Source of the DNA: Bacteroidales bacterium
GTDB lineage: Bacteria; Bacteroidota; Bacteroidia; Bacteroidales; VadinHA17
Assembly (NCBI GenBank): GCA_013314865.1
Contig: JABUEV010000131.1
Location: 1-6,879 of the forward strand
Direction of reading: 5' to 3'
Length of the DNA: 6,879 nt
In this document: positions 1-6,578 of the stretch, piece after piece
Layout: every line of letters begins with the position of its first letter
Numbering within the stretch: position 1 is the first letter of the stretch
Program-made: the position numbers and the translations under genes
Notes under the pieces: generated by a model
Databases searched by the model: none
The model's input: the letters and a program-made list of their open reading frames with translations, nothing else
What the model was told of the DNA's origin: nothing

Positions 1-39
1 AATGATTTTTTGGGGCTTAAAAGTCAATTCTAATCTTTA

Positions 40-1035
40 CTACAAAGGCTGGTATGTATTAAGCTGTCCTGATTCAAGCATCTTCTGATACCTGTCTCTA
101 AATTTCTGCAGAAAAACCTTATCAAATTTTTCCTGGCCTATTACCAATGGGTTAGGTTCAGCCGGTTTTCTTAGCCGAAGCTGGGCAAAATCTGACTCCT
201 GCGAGTGAAATGCCAGTCCGACATCGCATTTTGCCTCACGGGCAAATGCCTTAAAATATTCGATAGAAGTTTTGTATAGTCTTGCTTCGACCTGTGTAGG
301 CCATACTGCAGATCCCCCCATTATTCCAGCCATGTGAGTTTCTCCATTGTCGGTTACCGGGAAGATGAAGGACAAACAACCCGGACTATGGCCTGGCGTT
401 GCAATAATCTGAAATATCACAGATCCGATTTTAATTTTCATTCCGTCAGAAAGATAAATGTCTACTGACTGCGGCCTTTTACCAATATAAGCCCATTCCG
501 GCGGAACAGTCTGCAAGAAATTCCATCCCGTCAGACTCATTGCAACTTTGGCCTCAGGACATACATTCTTTTTAAGATATTGGACTCCGCCATAATGGTC
601 AAAATGTTCATGTGAGATAAATATCACTTTAATCCCGGAAGGATCCAGCCCCAGCTTTTTCATATCATTAACCATCAATGCAATGTCTGTATCACCAATT
701 CCGGTATCAAGCATAACTAATCCATCACCTGAATCCACAATAAACACTCCGACAGTGGTTGTCCCGACAAAATACAGATTATCAAAGAGCTTTATAGGCT
801 CAACAGGTTTATATGGGGGACTAAAAGAAGCCGGCAATCCCGTGGTATCTCCAGGATAAACAGCCAACGGAACTGCCGCTTCTTTCACCTTCATGGCGGA
901 AATTGCTTCTTCAAGAGTTAGATAATCTTTAGCAACCTTTGTATCTGCTGATTGCTCTGACCTCTTCCTTTCAGTCATGCATGAGAAAGATGCCAGACAC
1001 AATAATAACCAGGTTAATAATTGTTTTTGTCTCAC
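40..1035 (-). CDS. Exported metallo-beta-lactamase-fold hydrolase, subclass B3-like metal site, probable lipoprotein
   Basis: This 331-residue protein has the metallo-beta-lactamase fold. The metal-binding set appears complete: HEHFDH at residues 142-147 gives H142, H144, D146 and H147, TPGHSPG gives H216, and AFHSQE gives H277. This spacing matches the two-zinc site of subclass B3 enzymes and their relatives, with no Cys ligand seen. The N-terminus (MRQKQ, then a hydrophobic stretch to LASFSC) is a signal peptide with a possible lipobox at C19. The box is loose, so a lipid anchor is likely but unproven. The start is GTG (1033-1035); no in-frame ATG lies between it and the upstream in-frame stop, and the signal peptide begins there. 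A TATCTTTA box at 1055-1062 (minus-strand sense) could be its -7 element, but no matching -33 was found. The stop is TAG. The substrate is unknown: the fold also includes lactonases, glyoxalases and other hydrolases, so beta-lactam hydrolysis should not be assumed. The gene is divergent from the glycosidase. Confidence 0.88.
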   Translation of the reverse strand: MRQKQLLTWLLLCLASFSCMTERKRSEQSADTKVAKDYLTLEEAISAMKVKEAAVPLAVYPGDTTGLPASFSPPYKPVEPIKLFDNLYFVGTTTVGVFIVDSGDGLVMLDTGIGDTDIALMVNDMKKLGLDPSGIKVIFISHEHFDHYGGVQYLKKNVCPEAKVAMSLTGWNFLQTVPPEWAYIGKRPQSVDIYLSDGMKIKIGSVIFQIIATPGHSPGCLSFIFPVTDNGETHMAGIMGGSAVWPTQVEARLYKTSIEYFKAFAREAKCDVGLAFHSQESDFAQLRLRKPAEPNPLVIGQEKFDKVFLQKFRDRYQKMLESGQLNTYQPL

Positions 1036-1328
1036 GTTCCAAACATTAGTTCAATAAAGATACATATATTTAATAAACTTGCTGCCGGTCATTTTGCAGT
1101 CTGTCATTCCGGAGTATTTTGACCCTGAGAATGATTGTTTTTATTGTCTCATAATAGACAGGGGTTCGTAATTTATAGAATGAATCTCCAGATATCTTTT
1201 TGGAAAGTTGTAATGATGCTTATTTTTCATTTATCATATATACAGATTAACAGGCAATATTGACAAGTCTCCTGCCTCTCCTGACCTCTGTAAATGAAGA
1301 GTTGAAAAACCGGAAATGAATATAGATG

Positions 1329-1360
1329 TTTGGTAAAACTATGAAGTTATTATATCTTTA
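1329..1360 (+). promoter_or_regulatory. Bacteroidota-type promoter candidate for the GH3-esterase operon
   Basis: TTTG at 1329-1332 is followed after exactly 20 nt by TATCTTTA at 1353-1360. The established primary-sigma consensus of Bacteroidota is TTTG, 19-21 nt, TAnnTTTG. Only the last base of the -7 box deviates. Transcription would begin near 1367, giving a 5' leader of about 100 nt before the ATG at 1464. This is a by-eye match in AT-rich DNA with no transcript evidence. Confidence 0.45.
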
Positions 1361-1373
1361 AGCGTTGTTTCAC

Positions 1374-1394
1374 TATATCCGTTTTATGGATATA
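1374..1394. promoter_or_regulatory. Perfect 7-bp dyad, possible operator or leader hairpin
   Basis: TATATCC (1374-1380) and GGATATA (1388-1394) are exact inverted repeats around a 7-nt centre, a 21-bp element in all. It begins about 7 bp downstream of the transcription start expected from the promoter candidate, a position suited to a repressor operator. In RNA it would form a short, AU-rich and weak hairpin with no U-run, so a terminator is unlikely. No regulator gene lies in the window, so the binding protein is unknown. Confidence 0.35.
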
Positions 1395-1463
1395 TGGCAA
1401 TGATCTTCTGATGGATAAAATCAGGCTAAATTTTTAAAATACTAACTATACACTTTACAATCT

Positions 1464-4400
1464 ATGAAAACCAAACTACCAAAAATTTTAGTTTTATTTT
1501 TATTTTCTACTCTGATTATGGCTTTTATGCCAGGTGGCGAGAGCATAAAGAAGCCAATATACCTTAATACCTCGTATAAATTTGAAGAGAGGGCTGCCGA
1601 CCTGGTTTCGAGAATGACACCTGAAGAAAAACAAAGCCAGCTGGGAAATACAATGCCGCCCATTCCGCGACTGGGAGTAAATCATTATGATGTCTGGGGC
1701 GAAGCTTTGCACGGAATCATGGGAAGAAACAACAACAGCGGCATGACAGCAACTTCTTTCCCTAACAGTGTGGCCGTCGGGGCAACCTGGGACCCGGACC
1801 TGATTAAACGTGAGACAAAAGTGATTTCCGACGAAGCCCGGGGATTCAATTACGATGTTATTTTTACACTTACATACTGGTCGCCTGTAATAGAACCGGC
1901 ACGCGACCCGCGCTGGGGACGAACTGCCGAAACTTTCGGCGAAGACCCTTTTCTTGTTTCTCAGATCGGAAAAGGTTTTATCCAGGGTTTGATGGGCGAC
2001 GACCCGAATTACCTTAAAGCCGTTCCCTGCGGAAAACATTATTTTGCCAACAACACGGAGTTTAACCGCCACTCCGGAAGTGCCAACATGGACGACCGCG
2101 ACATGCGGGAGTATTATCTCCTGCCTTACAGAACTCTTATAAGGGAATATAAACTTCCTTCAATCATGACAGCCTACAGCGCTGTGAACGGAGTACCGGT
2201 TTCAGCAAGCAAATACCTTGTTGACACGATTGCCCGTAAAACTTATGGACTGAAAGGTTATGTAACCGGTGATTGCGGTGCGATTGACGATATGGTAAGA
2301 GGTCATCGCTATGCCGAAAACCATGCAGTGGCTACAGCACTGGGAATAAAATCAGGTGTTGATACCGATTGCGGAAGTGTTTACCAGGCTAATGCCCTGA
2401 AAGCTCTCCAGCAGGGATTGCTCACTGAAGGTGATATTGATAAGGCGCTTGTGAATATGTTCACCATAAGAATGAGGCTGGGAGAATTTGATCCTCGTGA
2501 AATTGTTCCTTATGCCGGAATAAAGCCCGGTATAATAAACGACCCTTCACATAATAACCTCGCACTTGAAATAGCAACCAAAACACCTGTGCTGTTAAAA
2601 AACAGCACAATCCCTAAAACAGGGGCAAAAGCGTTACCTATTGATTTGAAGCAAGTTAAAAAAATTGCTGTTTTAGGTCCACAGGCCGACAAGGTTGAGC
2701 TGGGAGATTATTCCGGACAGATTGAGCCTCGTTATAGTATTTCGCCGCTGAAAGGAATTCAGAACTACATTAAAGAGCATAATCTCAATACCGAAATTGT
2801 GTCTGCAGTAAGCGGTAATACAAACAGAAATACCGATTTTATAACCGTGAACAGTTTTTCTTTAGTTCGTAATGGCGAAGTTTTGAAAGAATACGATGCA
2901 ACAAAATTTGTCTCCTCGGCTCCGGGTCTCATTGTAGCTTCTAGATTCGGACGGACTGCCATAAGCGGCATCAAGGATGGCGACTGGACTGCCTACGGCA
3001 ATGTTGATATTACGAATGTCGATTCAATAAGGTTCAATCTGAGTTCATCAGCCAGGGGAGGAATTCTGGAAGTCAGGGTAGGCTCTTCTGCCGGCAATGT
3101 ACTGGCATCAGAAAAAATCAGCTCTGTTCAGCAAAGTGGAGAATTCCCGGGTTTTGCACGCCCAAGGGTTGTACCTGTGAAAATTAATACACTGGGTATC
3201 ACGGGCCCGCAAACTCTTGTACTGGTTTATCGCGAAGCAGAAGAAAAGGAGACAGACCCTGAAATACTTAAGCTGGCAGCCGGCTGCGATGTCGCTTTGA
3301 TTTTCGTGGGTACTGACCAAACCACCGGCAGAGAGGAGTCCGACCGTTTTGCATTAACCTTGCCGGGCAATCAGAATGAACTGATAAAAGCGGTGGCCGC
3401 AGTAAATCCCAATACCATTGTCGTGATGCAAACAATGGGAATGGTTGAAGTGGAACAATTTAAAAACCTTCCTAACGTCTCAGGCATTATCTGGACAGGT
3501 TACAACGGACAGGCCCAGGGAACGGCAATGGCGAAAATACTGTTCGGCGATGTAAATCCGGGAGGAAAGCTGAATGTAACATGGCATAAATCGCTGAGCG
3601 ACCTTCCTGATTTTAACAATTATAATCTTCGCGGCGACGGCACCAACGGACGCACTTACTGGTATTTCGACAAAGATGTTTCGTACGAATTCGGATATGG
3701 CTTATCTTACACCACATTTGCTTACAGCAATTTTGCCATCAGTAAAACCAATATTACACCAAACGATAAAATTACTGTAAGCGTTGATGTTCAAAACACC
3801 GGAACCGTTGACGGAGATGAAGTGGTGCAGGTTTATGTAAAAACACCAGACAGTCCGGCATCCCTTCAAAGACCGATAAAAAGGCTTAAAGGATTCAAAA
3901 GGGTGACCATTCCCCGGGGTCAGACAAAAACGGTTTCAATCGATATCAACTGCCAGGACCTTTGGTTCTGGGATGCAAAACAAAGGAAAATAACTTTTGA
4001 TCCGGGCAGGTATGTTTTTGAGATAGGCGCATCTTCAAGAGACATAAAAGGACAGGTGGAAGCTATAATGAGCGGCAGTTACAAACCAGTACTGACAACA
4101 GTTGTGGCTGAATGCGACAAAGTTGTCTTAAGGCCCGGAGATGTCGTGCAGACGAATGTCACGGCAAGTATGTCCGACGATAGCTTCTACGATATCACAA
4201 AAGCTGTAGTTAAATACAAAAGCAATAACCCCGCTGTTGCCAGTGTTGATGAAAAGGGAAAAGTAACAGCTACAGGCGTTGGTGTTGCGTCGATTTTTGC
4301 ATCTGTTACAATAGACGGTACGACCGTTTCAGACAGCTACCCCGTTAAGGTCATGCCCGATCTGAATCCCCGTTCAATTACAGTTAATGGCAAAAAAATA

Positions 4401-5276
4401 CAGGGTTTCGATAAAAATGTAAAGGCTTACAGCTACCTGTTGAAAAGCAATTCAAAAATACCGGTAGTAAAAGCTGAGGCTTTGACCGGCGGTGTCACGG
4501 TTGAAATTGAACAGGCCAAAGGAATACCGGGAACTGCTGCAGTTAATCTTATTGACGATATAACCCTGGAAAAGAATGTTTACTACCTGAACTATGATGC
4601 AGAATCGGCAAGCGATGAATTCAACGGCAGTGCTGTTGACCCCAGGTGGGAATGGGTCCGTGAAAACAAGTCAACTCACAGTCTGTTATCTAAACCGGGC
4701 TGGCTTACAATCACAAGTGAACCCGGAGGTATTTTGGAAGCTACTAACAATGCGAAAAACTTGCTTCTGCAAAGTGCCAATAACGACTGGACGATTGAAA
4801 CCCGGCTGGTTTGCTCCAGAACCCCGTCCCAGCCTGAAAACGCTGGTATTGTGGCTTATCAGAACGATGATAATTTTGTGAAGCTGATGTTCAGGGCTGT
4901 GATTAAAACAACGCGGGCCAGGGGAGTGCAACCCGGCACAATAGACCTGGTTATGGAAGAAAACGGTATTGCAAAATCCCTGGCTTCTTTTAACCTCACA
5001 AAAGAAATTACTGGTGACAACGCATTGATTCTCAGGCTTGAGAAAAAAGGAAGCATTTACACTGGCTATTATTCACTCGACGGCAAGAACTTCGAGCGGC
5101 TCGGAACAGCCAATATGCTGCTGAAAGACATCAGGGCCGGATTAGTTGTATGCGATGGTATCGTAACTCAATACATGAAAAGTACCTTCTGGTTCGATTC
5201 TGATACCACAAAACCAAACACGCCCTTCGATGTATCGTTTGATTATTTCCGCATAAAGAATACCGGACTGAAATAG
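1464..5276 (+). CDS. Exported multidomain GH3 glycosidase, beta-xylosidase-like, with inserted CBM6-like and C-terminal GH43-type ConA-like modules
   Basis: This 1270-residue retaining glycosidase probably removes non-reducing-end beta-D-xylosyl (or related) units from oligosaccharides outside the cytoplasm. Domains in order: signal peptide 1-20; GH3 TIM barrel about 38-345; GH3 alpha/beta sandwich 365-452, interrupted by a CBM6-like insert 455-592 and resuming 598-750; FnIII-like 765-862; BIG2 876-964; cadherin/Ig-like 967-1044; concanavalin-like 1050-1266. Visible motifs are WGEALHG (78-84), RDPRWGR (147-153), KH (191-192), GYVTGDC with the predicted nucleophile D270, and GREESDR with E624 as the probable acid/base. 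EALHG, Cys after the nucleophile and a second Cys 32 residues on (C271, C303) resemble GH3 beta-xylosidases rather than DGP-type beta-glucosidases. The residue before D270 is Gly where Ser is usual. Typical GH3 proteins of this subgroup run about 700-900 residues, so the tail is a large addition. It is followed 28 bp later by an esterase gene, suggesting one operon. beta-Glucosidase or alpha-arabinofuranosidase activity cannot be excluded. Confidence 0.93.
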   Translation: MKTKLPKILVLFLFSTLIMAFMPGGESIKKPIYLNTSYKFEERAADLVSRMTPEEKQSQLGNTMPPIPRLGVNHYDVWGEALHGIMGRNNNSGMTATSFPNSVAVGATWDPDLIKRETKVISDEARGFNYDVIFTLTYWSPVIEPARDPRWGRTAETFGEDPFLVSQIGKGFIQGLMGDDPNYLKAVPCGKHYFANNTEFNRHSGSANMDDRDMREYYLLPYRTLIREYKLPSIMTAYSAVNGVPVSASKYLVDTIARKTYGLKGYVTGDCGAIDDMVRGHRYAENHAVATALGIKSGVDTDCGSVYQANALKALQQGLLTEGDIDKALVNMFTIRMRLGEFDPREIVPYAGIKPGIINDPSHNNLALEIATKTPVLLKNSTIPKTGAKALPIDLKQVKKIAVLGPQADKVELGDYSGQIEPRYSISPLKGIQNYIKEHNLNTEIVSAVSGNTNRNTDFITVNSFSLVRNGEVLKEYDATKFVSSAPGLIVASRFGRTAISGIKDGDWTAYGNVDITNVDSIRFNLSSSARGGILEVRVGSSAGNVLASEKISSVQQSGEFPGFARPRVVPVKINTLGITGPQTLVLVYREAEEKETDPEILKLAAGCDVALIFVGTDQTTGREESDRFALTLPGNQNELIKAVAAVNPNTIVVMQTMGMVEVEQFKNLPNVSGIIWTGYNGQAQGTAMAKILFGDVNPGGKLNVTWHKSLSDLPDFNNYNLRGDGTNGRTYWYFDKDVSYEFGYGLSYTTFAYSNFAISKTNITPNDKITVSVDVQNTGTVDGDEVVQVYVKTPDSPASLQRPIKRLKGFKRVTIPRGQTKTVSIDINCQDLWFWDAKQRKITFDPGRYVFEIGASSRDIKGQVEAIMSGSYKPVLTTVVAECDKVVLRPGDVVQTNVTASMSDDSFYDITKAVVKYKSNNPAVASVDEKGKVTATGVGVASIFASVTIDGTTVSDSYPVKVMPDLNPRSITVNGKKIQGFDKNVKAYSYLLKSNSKIPVVKAEALTGGVTVEIEQAKGIPGTAAVNLIDDITLEKNVYYLNYDAESASDEFNGSAVDPRWEWVRENKSTHSLLSKPGWLTITSEPGGILEATNNAKNLLLQSANNDWTIETRLVCSRTPSQPENAGIVAYQNDDNFVKLMFRAVIKTTRARGVQPGTIDLVMEENGIAKSLASFNLTKEITGDNALILRLEKKGSIYTGYYSLDGKNFERLGTANMLLKDIRAGLVVCDGIVTQYMKSTFWFDSDTTKPNTPFDVSFDYFRIKNTGLK
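2826..3239 (+). other. CBM6-like module inserted in the GH3 C-terminal domain
   Basis: Residues 455-592 of the GH3 protein interrupt the alpha/beta sandwich between the LGDYSGQ region and the AGCDVALIFVG strand. The insert carries DGDWTAY (505-511), then NVDSIRFNLSSSARGG and ILEVRVGS, and ends with PQTLVLVYR. This is the usual order of a CBM6-type beta-sandwich: the GDWxxY motif, a strand with GG, an EVR strand, and a final strand of the 'LYLVF' type. Many other GH3 enzymes carry a PA14 domain at a comparable insertion point. The assignment is by motif; the ligand is unknown, and whether the binding-face aromatics are kept cannot be judged here. Confidence 0.65.
4089..4355 (+). other. BIG2 (bacterial Ig-like) module of the GH3 protein
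   Basis: Residues 876-964 match the BIG2 pattern: a start of the type 'V..L.PGD', a strand with KSNNPAVASVDEKGKVTATG (918-937), then GVASIFASV and a closing V.V strand. Such domains act as spacers or adhesion modules on exported proteins. Here it lies between the FnIII-like domain of the GH3 core and the C-terminal binding-type modules, so a stalk role is the simplest inference. Confidence 0.75.
4362..4595 (+). other. Cadherin/Ig-like beta-sandwich module of the GH3 protein
   Basis: Residues 967-1044 start with NPRSITVNGKKIQGFDKNVK and continue with a Y-x-Y strand and an alternating hydrophobic pattern, ending in YYLNY. The order 'I.VNG..I.GFD.....Y.....' resembles small cadherin-like or Ig-like beta-sandwich repeats seen in large exported carbohydrate-active enzymes. 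The exact family is not certain. It probably serves as a second spacer before the concanavalin-like domain. Confidence 0.45.
4611..5261 (+). other. GH43 C2-like concanavalin A-type domain at the GH3 C-terminus
   Basis: Residues 1050-1266 follow the pattern of the beta-xylosidase C-terminal concanavalin-like domain known from GH43 enzymes: DEFNGSAVDPRWEW, then SKPGWLTI, NLLLQ, WTIETRL, NAGIVAYQNDDNFVKL, YYSLDGKNFERLG, AGLVVCDG and a closing FDVSFDYFRI. The order and spacing cover the whole domain with no truncation. In GH43 enzymes this domain packs against the catalytic propeller and can shape the substrate pocket. Joined to a GH3 core it more likely acts as a sugar-binding or scaffolding module (inference). 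Confidence 0.7.
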
Positions 5277-5304
5277 ATGCCAGGTCACCTAAAGAAATAT
5301 CTAT

Positions 5305-6492
5305 ATGAAAAAACATGTTCTTATTCTCGTTGCCGGAATTATTTGGATTTCGGGTCGTTGTTTCGGACAGCAGGCAAACGTAAATCTTGATTACAACCCG
5401 CAAAAGAATACTGAAGGTCTGATTCCGTTCAGTGCTGCTGTAAATTCGCCTGAGGTGCACGATGACCGTACCGTCACTTTCCGGTTGAAAGCGCCGAATG
5501 CTCAGAAGGTCGTTTTGGCGACCGGGGCAATCTACACTGCCAATAACCTGGGCAGAGAGCCTCTTCCGTTCACAAAAGGCGATGATGGCGTCTGGACACT
5601 GACCATCGGTCCTCTAAAACCTGATATGTATGCTTACCATTTCAATGTCGATGGCATGCAAATTCCTGATCCTAACAATACTTATGCTGCTTTTACCGCC
5701 ATGCCGCCTTACAGTGAGTTGATTGTGCATGGTGACGGGCCGGCTTATTATGATGCCCGGAATGTTCCTCACGGTACTGTGACACGCCATGTTTATCATT
5801 CAGAAGTAACAAATGGAGAGAGAGAACTCTACGTTTACACTCCTCCCGGTTATAACCCGAAGAAAAAATATCCGGTTCTGTATTTGCTGGGAGGAAGCGG
5901 AGAACTCCCATCCAACTGGATATTCGACGGAAGGGCAAATTTTATCATGGACAACCTGTTGGCCGAAGGAAAGGCTGTTCCCATGATTATTGCCATCCCC
6001 AACAACCAGGTAATTCACCGGAACAATCCCAAACATACCGAACTGACTTTCGATATTTTTGAAAAAGAGCTCCGCAATCATGTGATTCCGCTGGTTGATG
6101 GAGCTTACAGCACAATAAGGTCACCCAAAGGAAGGGCCATTTCAGGTTTGTCGATGGGAGGCCGGCACAGTATGTTTGTTGGTTTTCGCTCACTTGACCT
6201 GTTTGCCAGTTTTGGCATTCTCAGCGCCGGTGATACCAATGCGGAAACCTCGTTGGCACAGTTTTTAAACGACCCGAAAGTGAATGAAAAAATAGATTAC
6301 CTTTTTGTTGGTCAGGGCACAGAAGAAGCAAATGGATTTATTGGACAAAGATGCGTGGCATTGCATGAAGCCCTGGTAAAACATAACATTGAGCATGATT
6401 ATTATGTAGGTGGTCATGGAGGCCACGACTGGTCTACATGGCGGCACCTGTTGTATTACCGGTTTTTGCCCAACCTGTGGAAAAGCAAATAA
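5305..6492 (+). CDS. Exported CE1-type esterase with N-terminal CBM48/E-set-like domain (acetyl xylan / feruloyl esterase-like)
   Basis: This 395-residue serine esterase of the alpha/beta-hydrolase fold probably removes acetyl or feruloyl groups from hemicellulose. A signal peptide ends near CFG-QQ (residue 21). Residues about 45-142 form an E-set/CBM48-like beta-sandwich (TVTFRLKAPNAQKV, DDGVWTLTIGPLKPDMYAYHF, PDPNN). The CE1/esterase-D-like catalytic domain spans about 155-392. GLSMGG gives nucleophile S283 and GGHDWSTWR gives catalytic H374. GRANFIMDNLLAEGKAVPMI (209-228) is the family's usual stretch. Two positions are unusual: the strand before the oxyanion loop reads LLGGSGE where LLHG is usual, and the position of the catalytic Asp in GTED-type motifs is Glu (GTEE, E341). 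It starts 28 bp after the GH3 stop with a weak AAAGAAA sequence before the ATG, which suggests co-transcription and joint attack on a decorated xylan. Activity on other acyl esters is possible. Confidence 0.9.
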   Translation: MKKHVLILVAGIIWISGRCFGQQANVNLDYNPQKNTEGLIPFSAAVNSPEVHDDRTVTFRLKAPNAQKVVLATGAIYTANNLGREPLPFTKGDDGVWTLTIGPLKPDMYAYHFNVDGMQIPDPNNTYAAFTAMPPYSELIVHGDGPAYYDARNVPHGTVTRHVYHSEVTNGERELYVYTPPGYNPKKKYPVLYLLGGSGELPSNWIFDGRANFIMDNLLAEGKAVPMIIAIPNNQVIHRNNPKHTELTFDIFEKELRNHVIPLVDGAYSTIRSPKGRAISGLSMGGRHSMFVGFRSLDLFASFGILSAGDTNAETSLAQFLNDPKVNEKIDYLFVGQGTEEANGFIGQRCVALHEALVKHNIEHDYYVGGHGGHDWSTWRHLLYYRFLPNLWKSK

Positions 6493-6531
6493 CGCAAACA
6501 ACGGGGTTACATAACATTTAAAGATAAAAAG

Positions 6532-6571
6532 AATGAACCTCAGTTTAATCATTTATAAACTGAGGTTCATT
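6532..6571. terminator. Bidirectional intrinsic terminator between convergent genes
   Basis: A perfect 16-bp inverted repeat (6532-6547 and 6556-6571) encloses an 8-nt loop. A-rich sequence precedes it (AAAGATAAAAAG) and T-rich sequence follows (TTATGTTTT, then ATTTTTCTTTT slightly further on). It lies 40 bp after the esterase stop and 8 bp beyond the stop of the minus-strand hydrolase, so it can end transcription from both sides. Confidence 0.85.
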
Positions 6572-6578
6572 TATGTTT

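Larger units (their letters stand above)
1036..1463. other. Divergent intergenic region, no gene
   Basis: This 428-bp AT-rich stretch separates the divergent metallo-hydrolase and GH3 genes. No convincing coding frame, tRNA or repeat array was seen. It holds a promoter candidate and a dyad close to the GH3 gene (listed separately) and a possible -7 box for the minus-strand gene at 1055-1062. Two weak hairpins, 5-bp stems at 1145-1160 and 1408-1424, are too short to interpret. The part from about 1080 to 1320 shows nothing assignable. Confidence 0.7.

Noticed and set aside
40..1035. Calling the metallo-hydrolase an antibiotic-resistance gene
   Set aside because: Metal ligands alone do not separate B3 beta-lactamases from other MBL-fold hydrolases, so only the fold and the metal site are claimed.
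1086..1113. CCGG ends with two TCATT copies, possible repeat or attachment site
   Set aside because: The matches are 4-5 bases, no integrase or target duplication is present, and the arrangement is not a true inverted repeat.
1145..1160. TGTCT/AGACA short hairpin in the intergenic region
   Set aside because: The stem is only 5 bp, has no U-run and lies far from both genes. It is expected by chance in AT-rich DNA.
1408..1424. CTGAT/ATCAG short inverted repeat before the GH3 start
   Set aside because: A 5-bp stem with a 7-nt loop is too weak to claim as an operator or riboswitch element.
1500..2072. Minus-strand open frame of 190 codons
   Set aside because: It lies wholly inside the GH3 barrel-coding region, is Cys/Arg-rich with no recognisable motif, and the plus frame has clear catalytic motifs there. 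It is a shadow frame.
4594..4881. Plus-strand open frame of 95 codons within the GH3 gene
   Set aside because: It is in another frame over the concanavalin-like domain, whose conserved pattern runs unbroken in the main frame. No frameshift or second gene is needed.
6265..6552. Minus-strand open frame running from the terminator into the esterase gene
   Set aside because: It starts within the terminator stem and covers the catalytic His region of the esterase. It has no recognisable domain.
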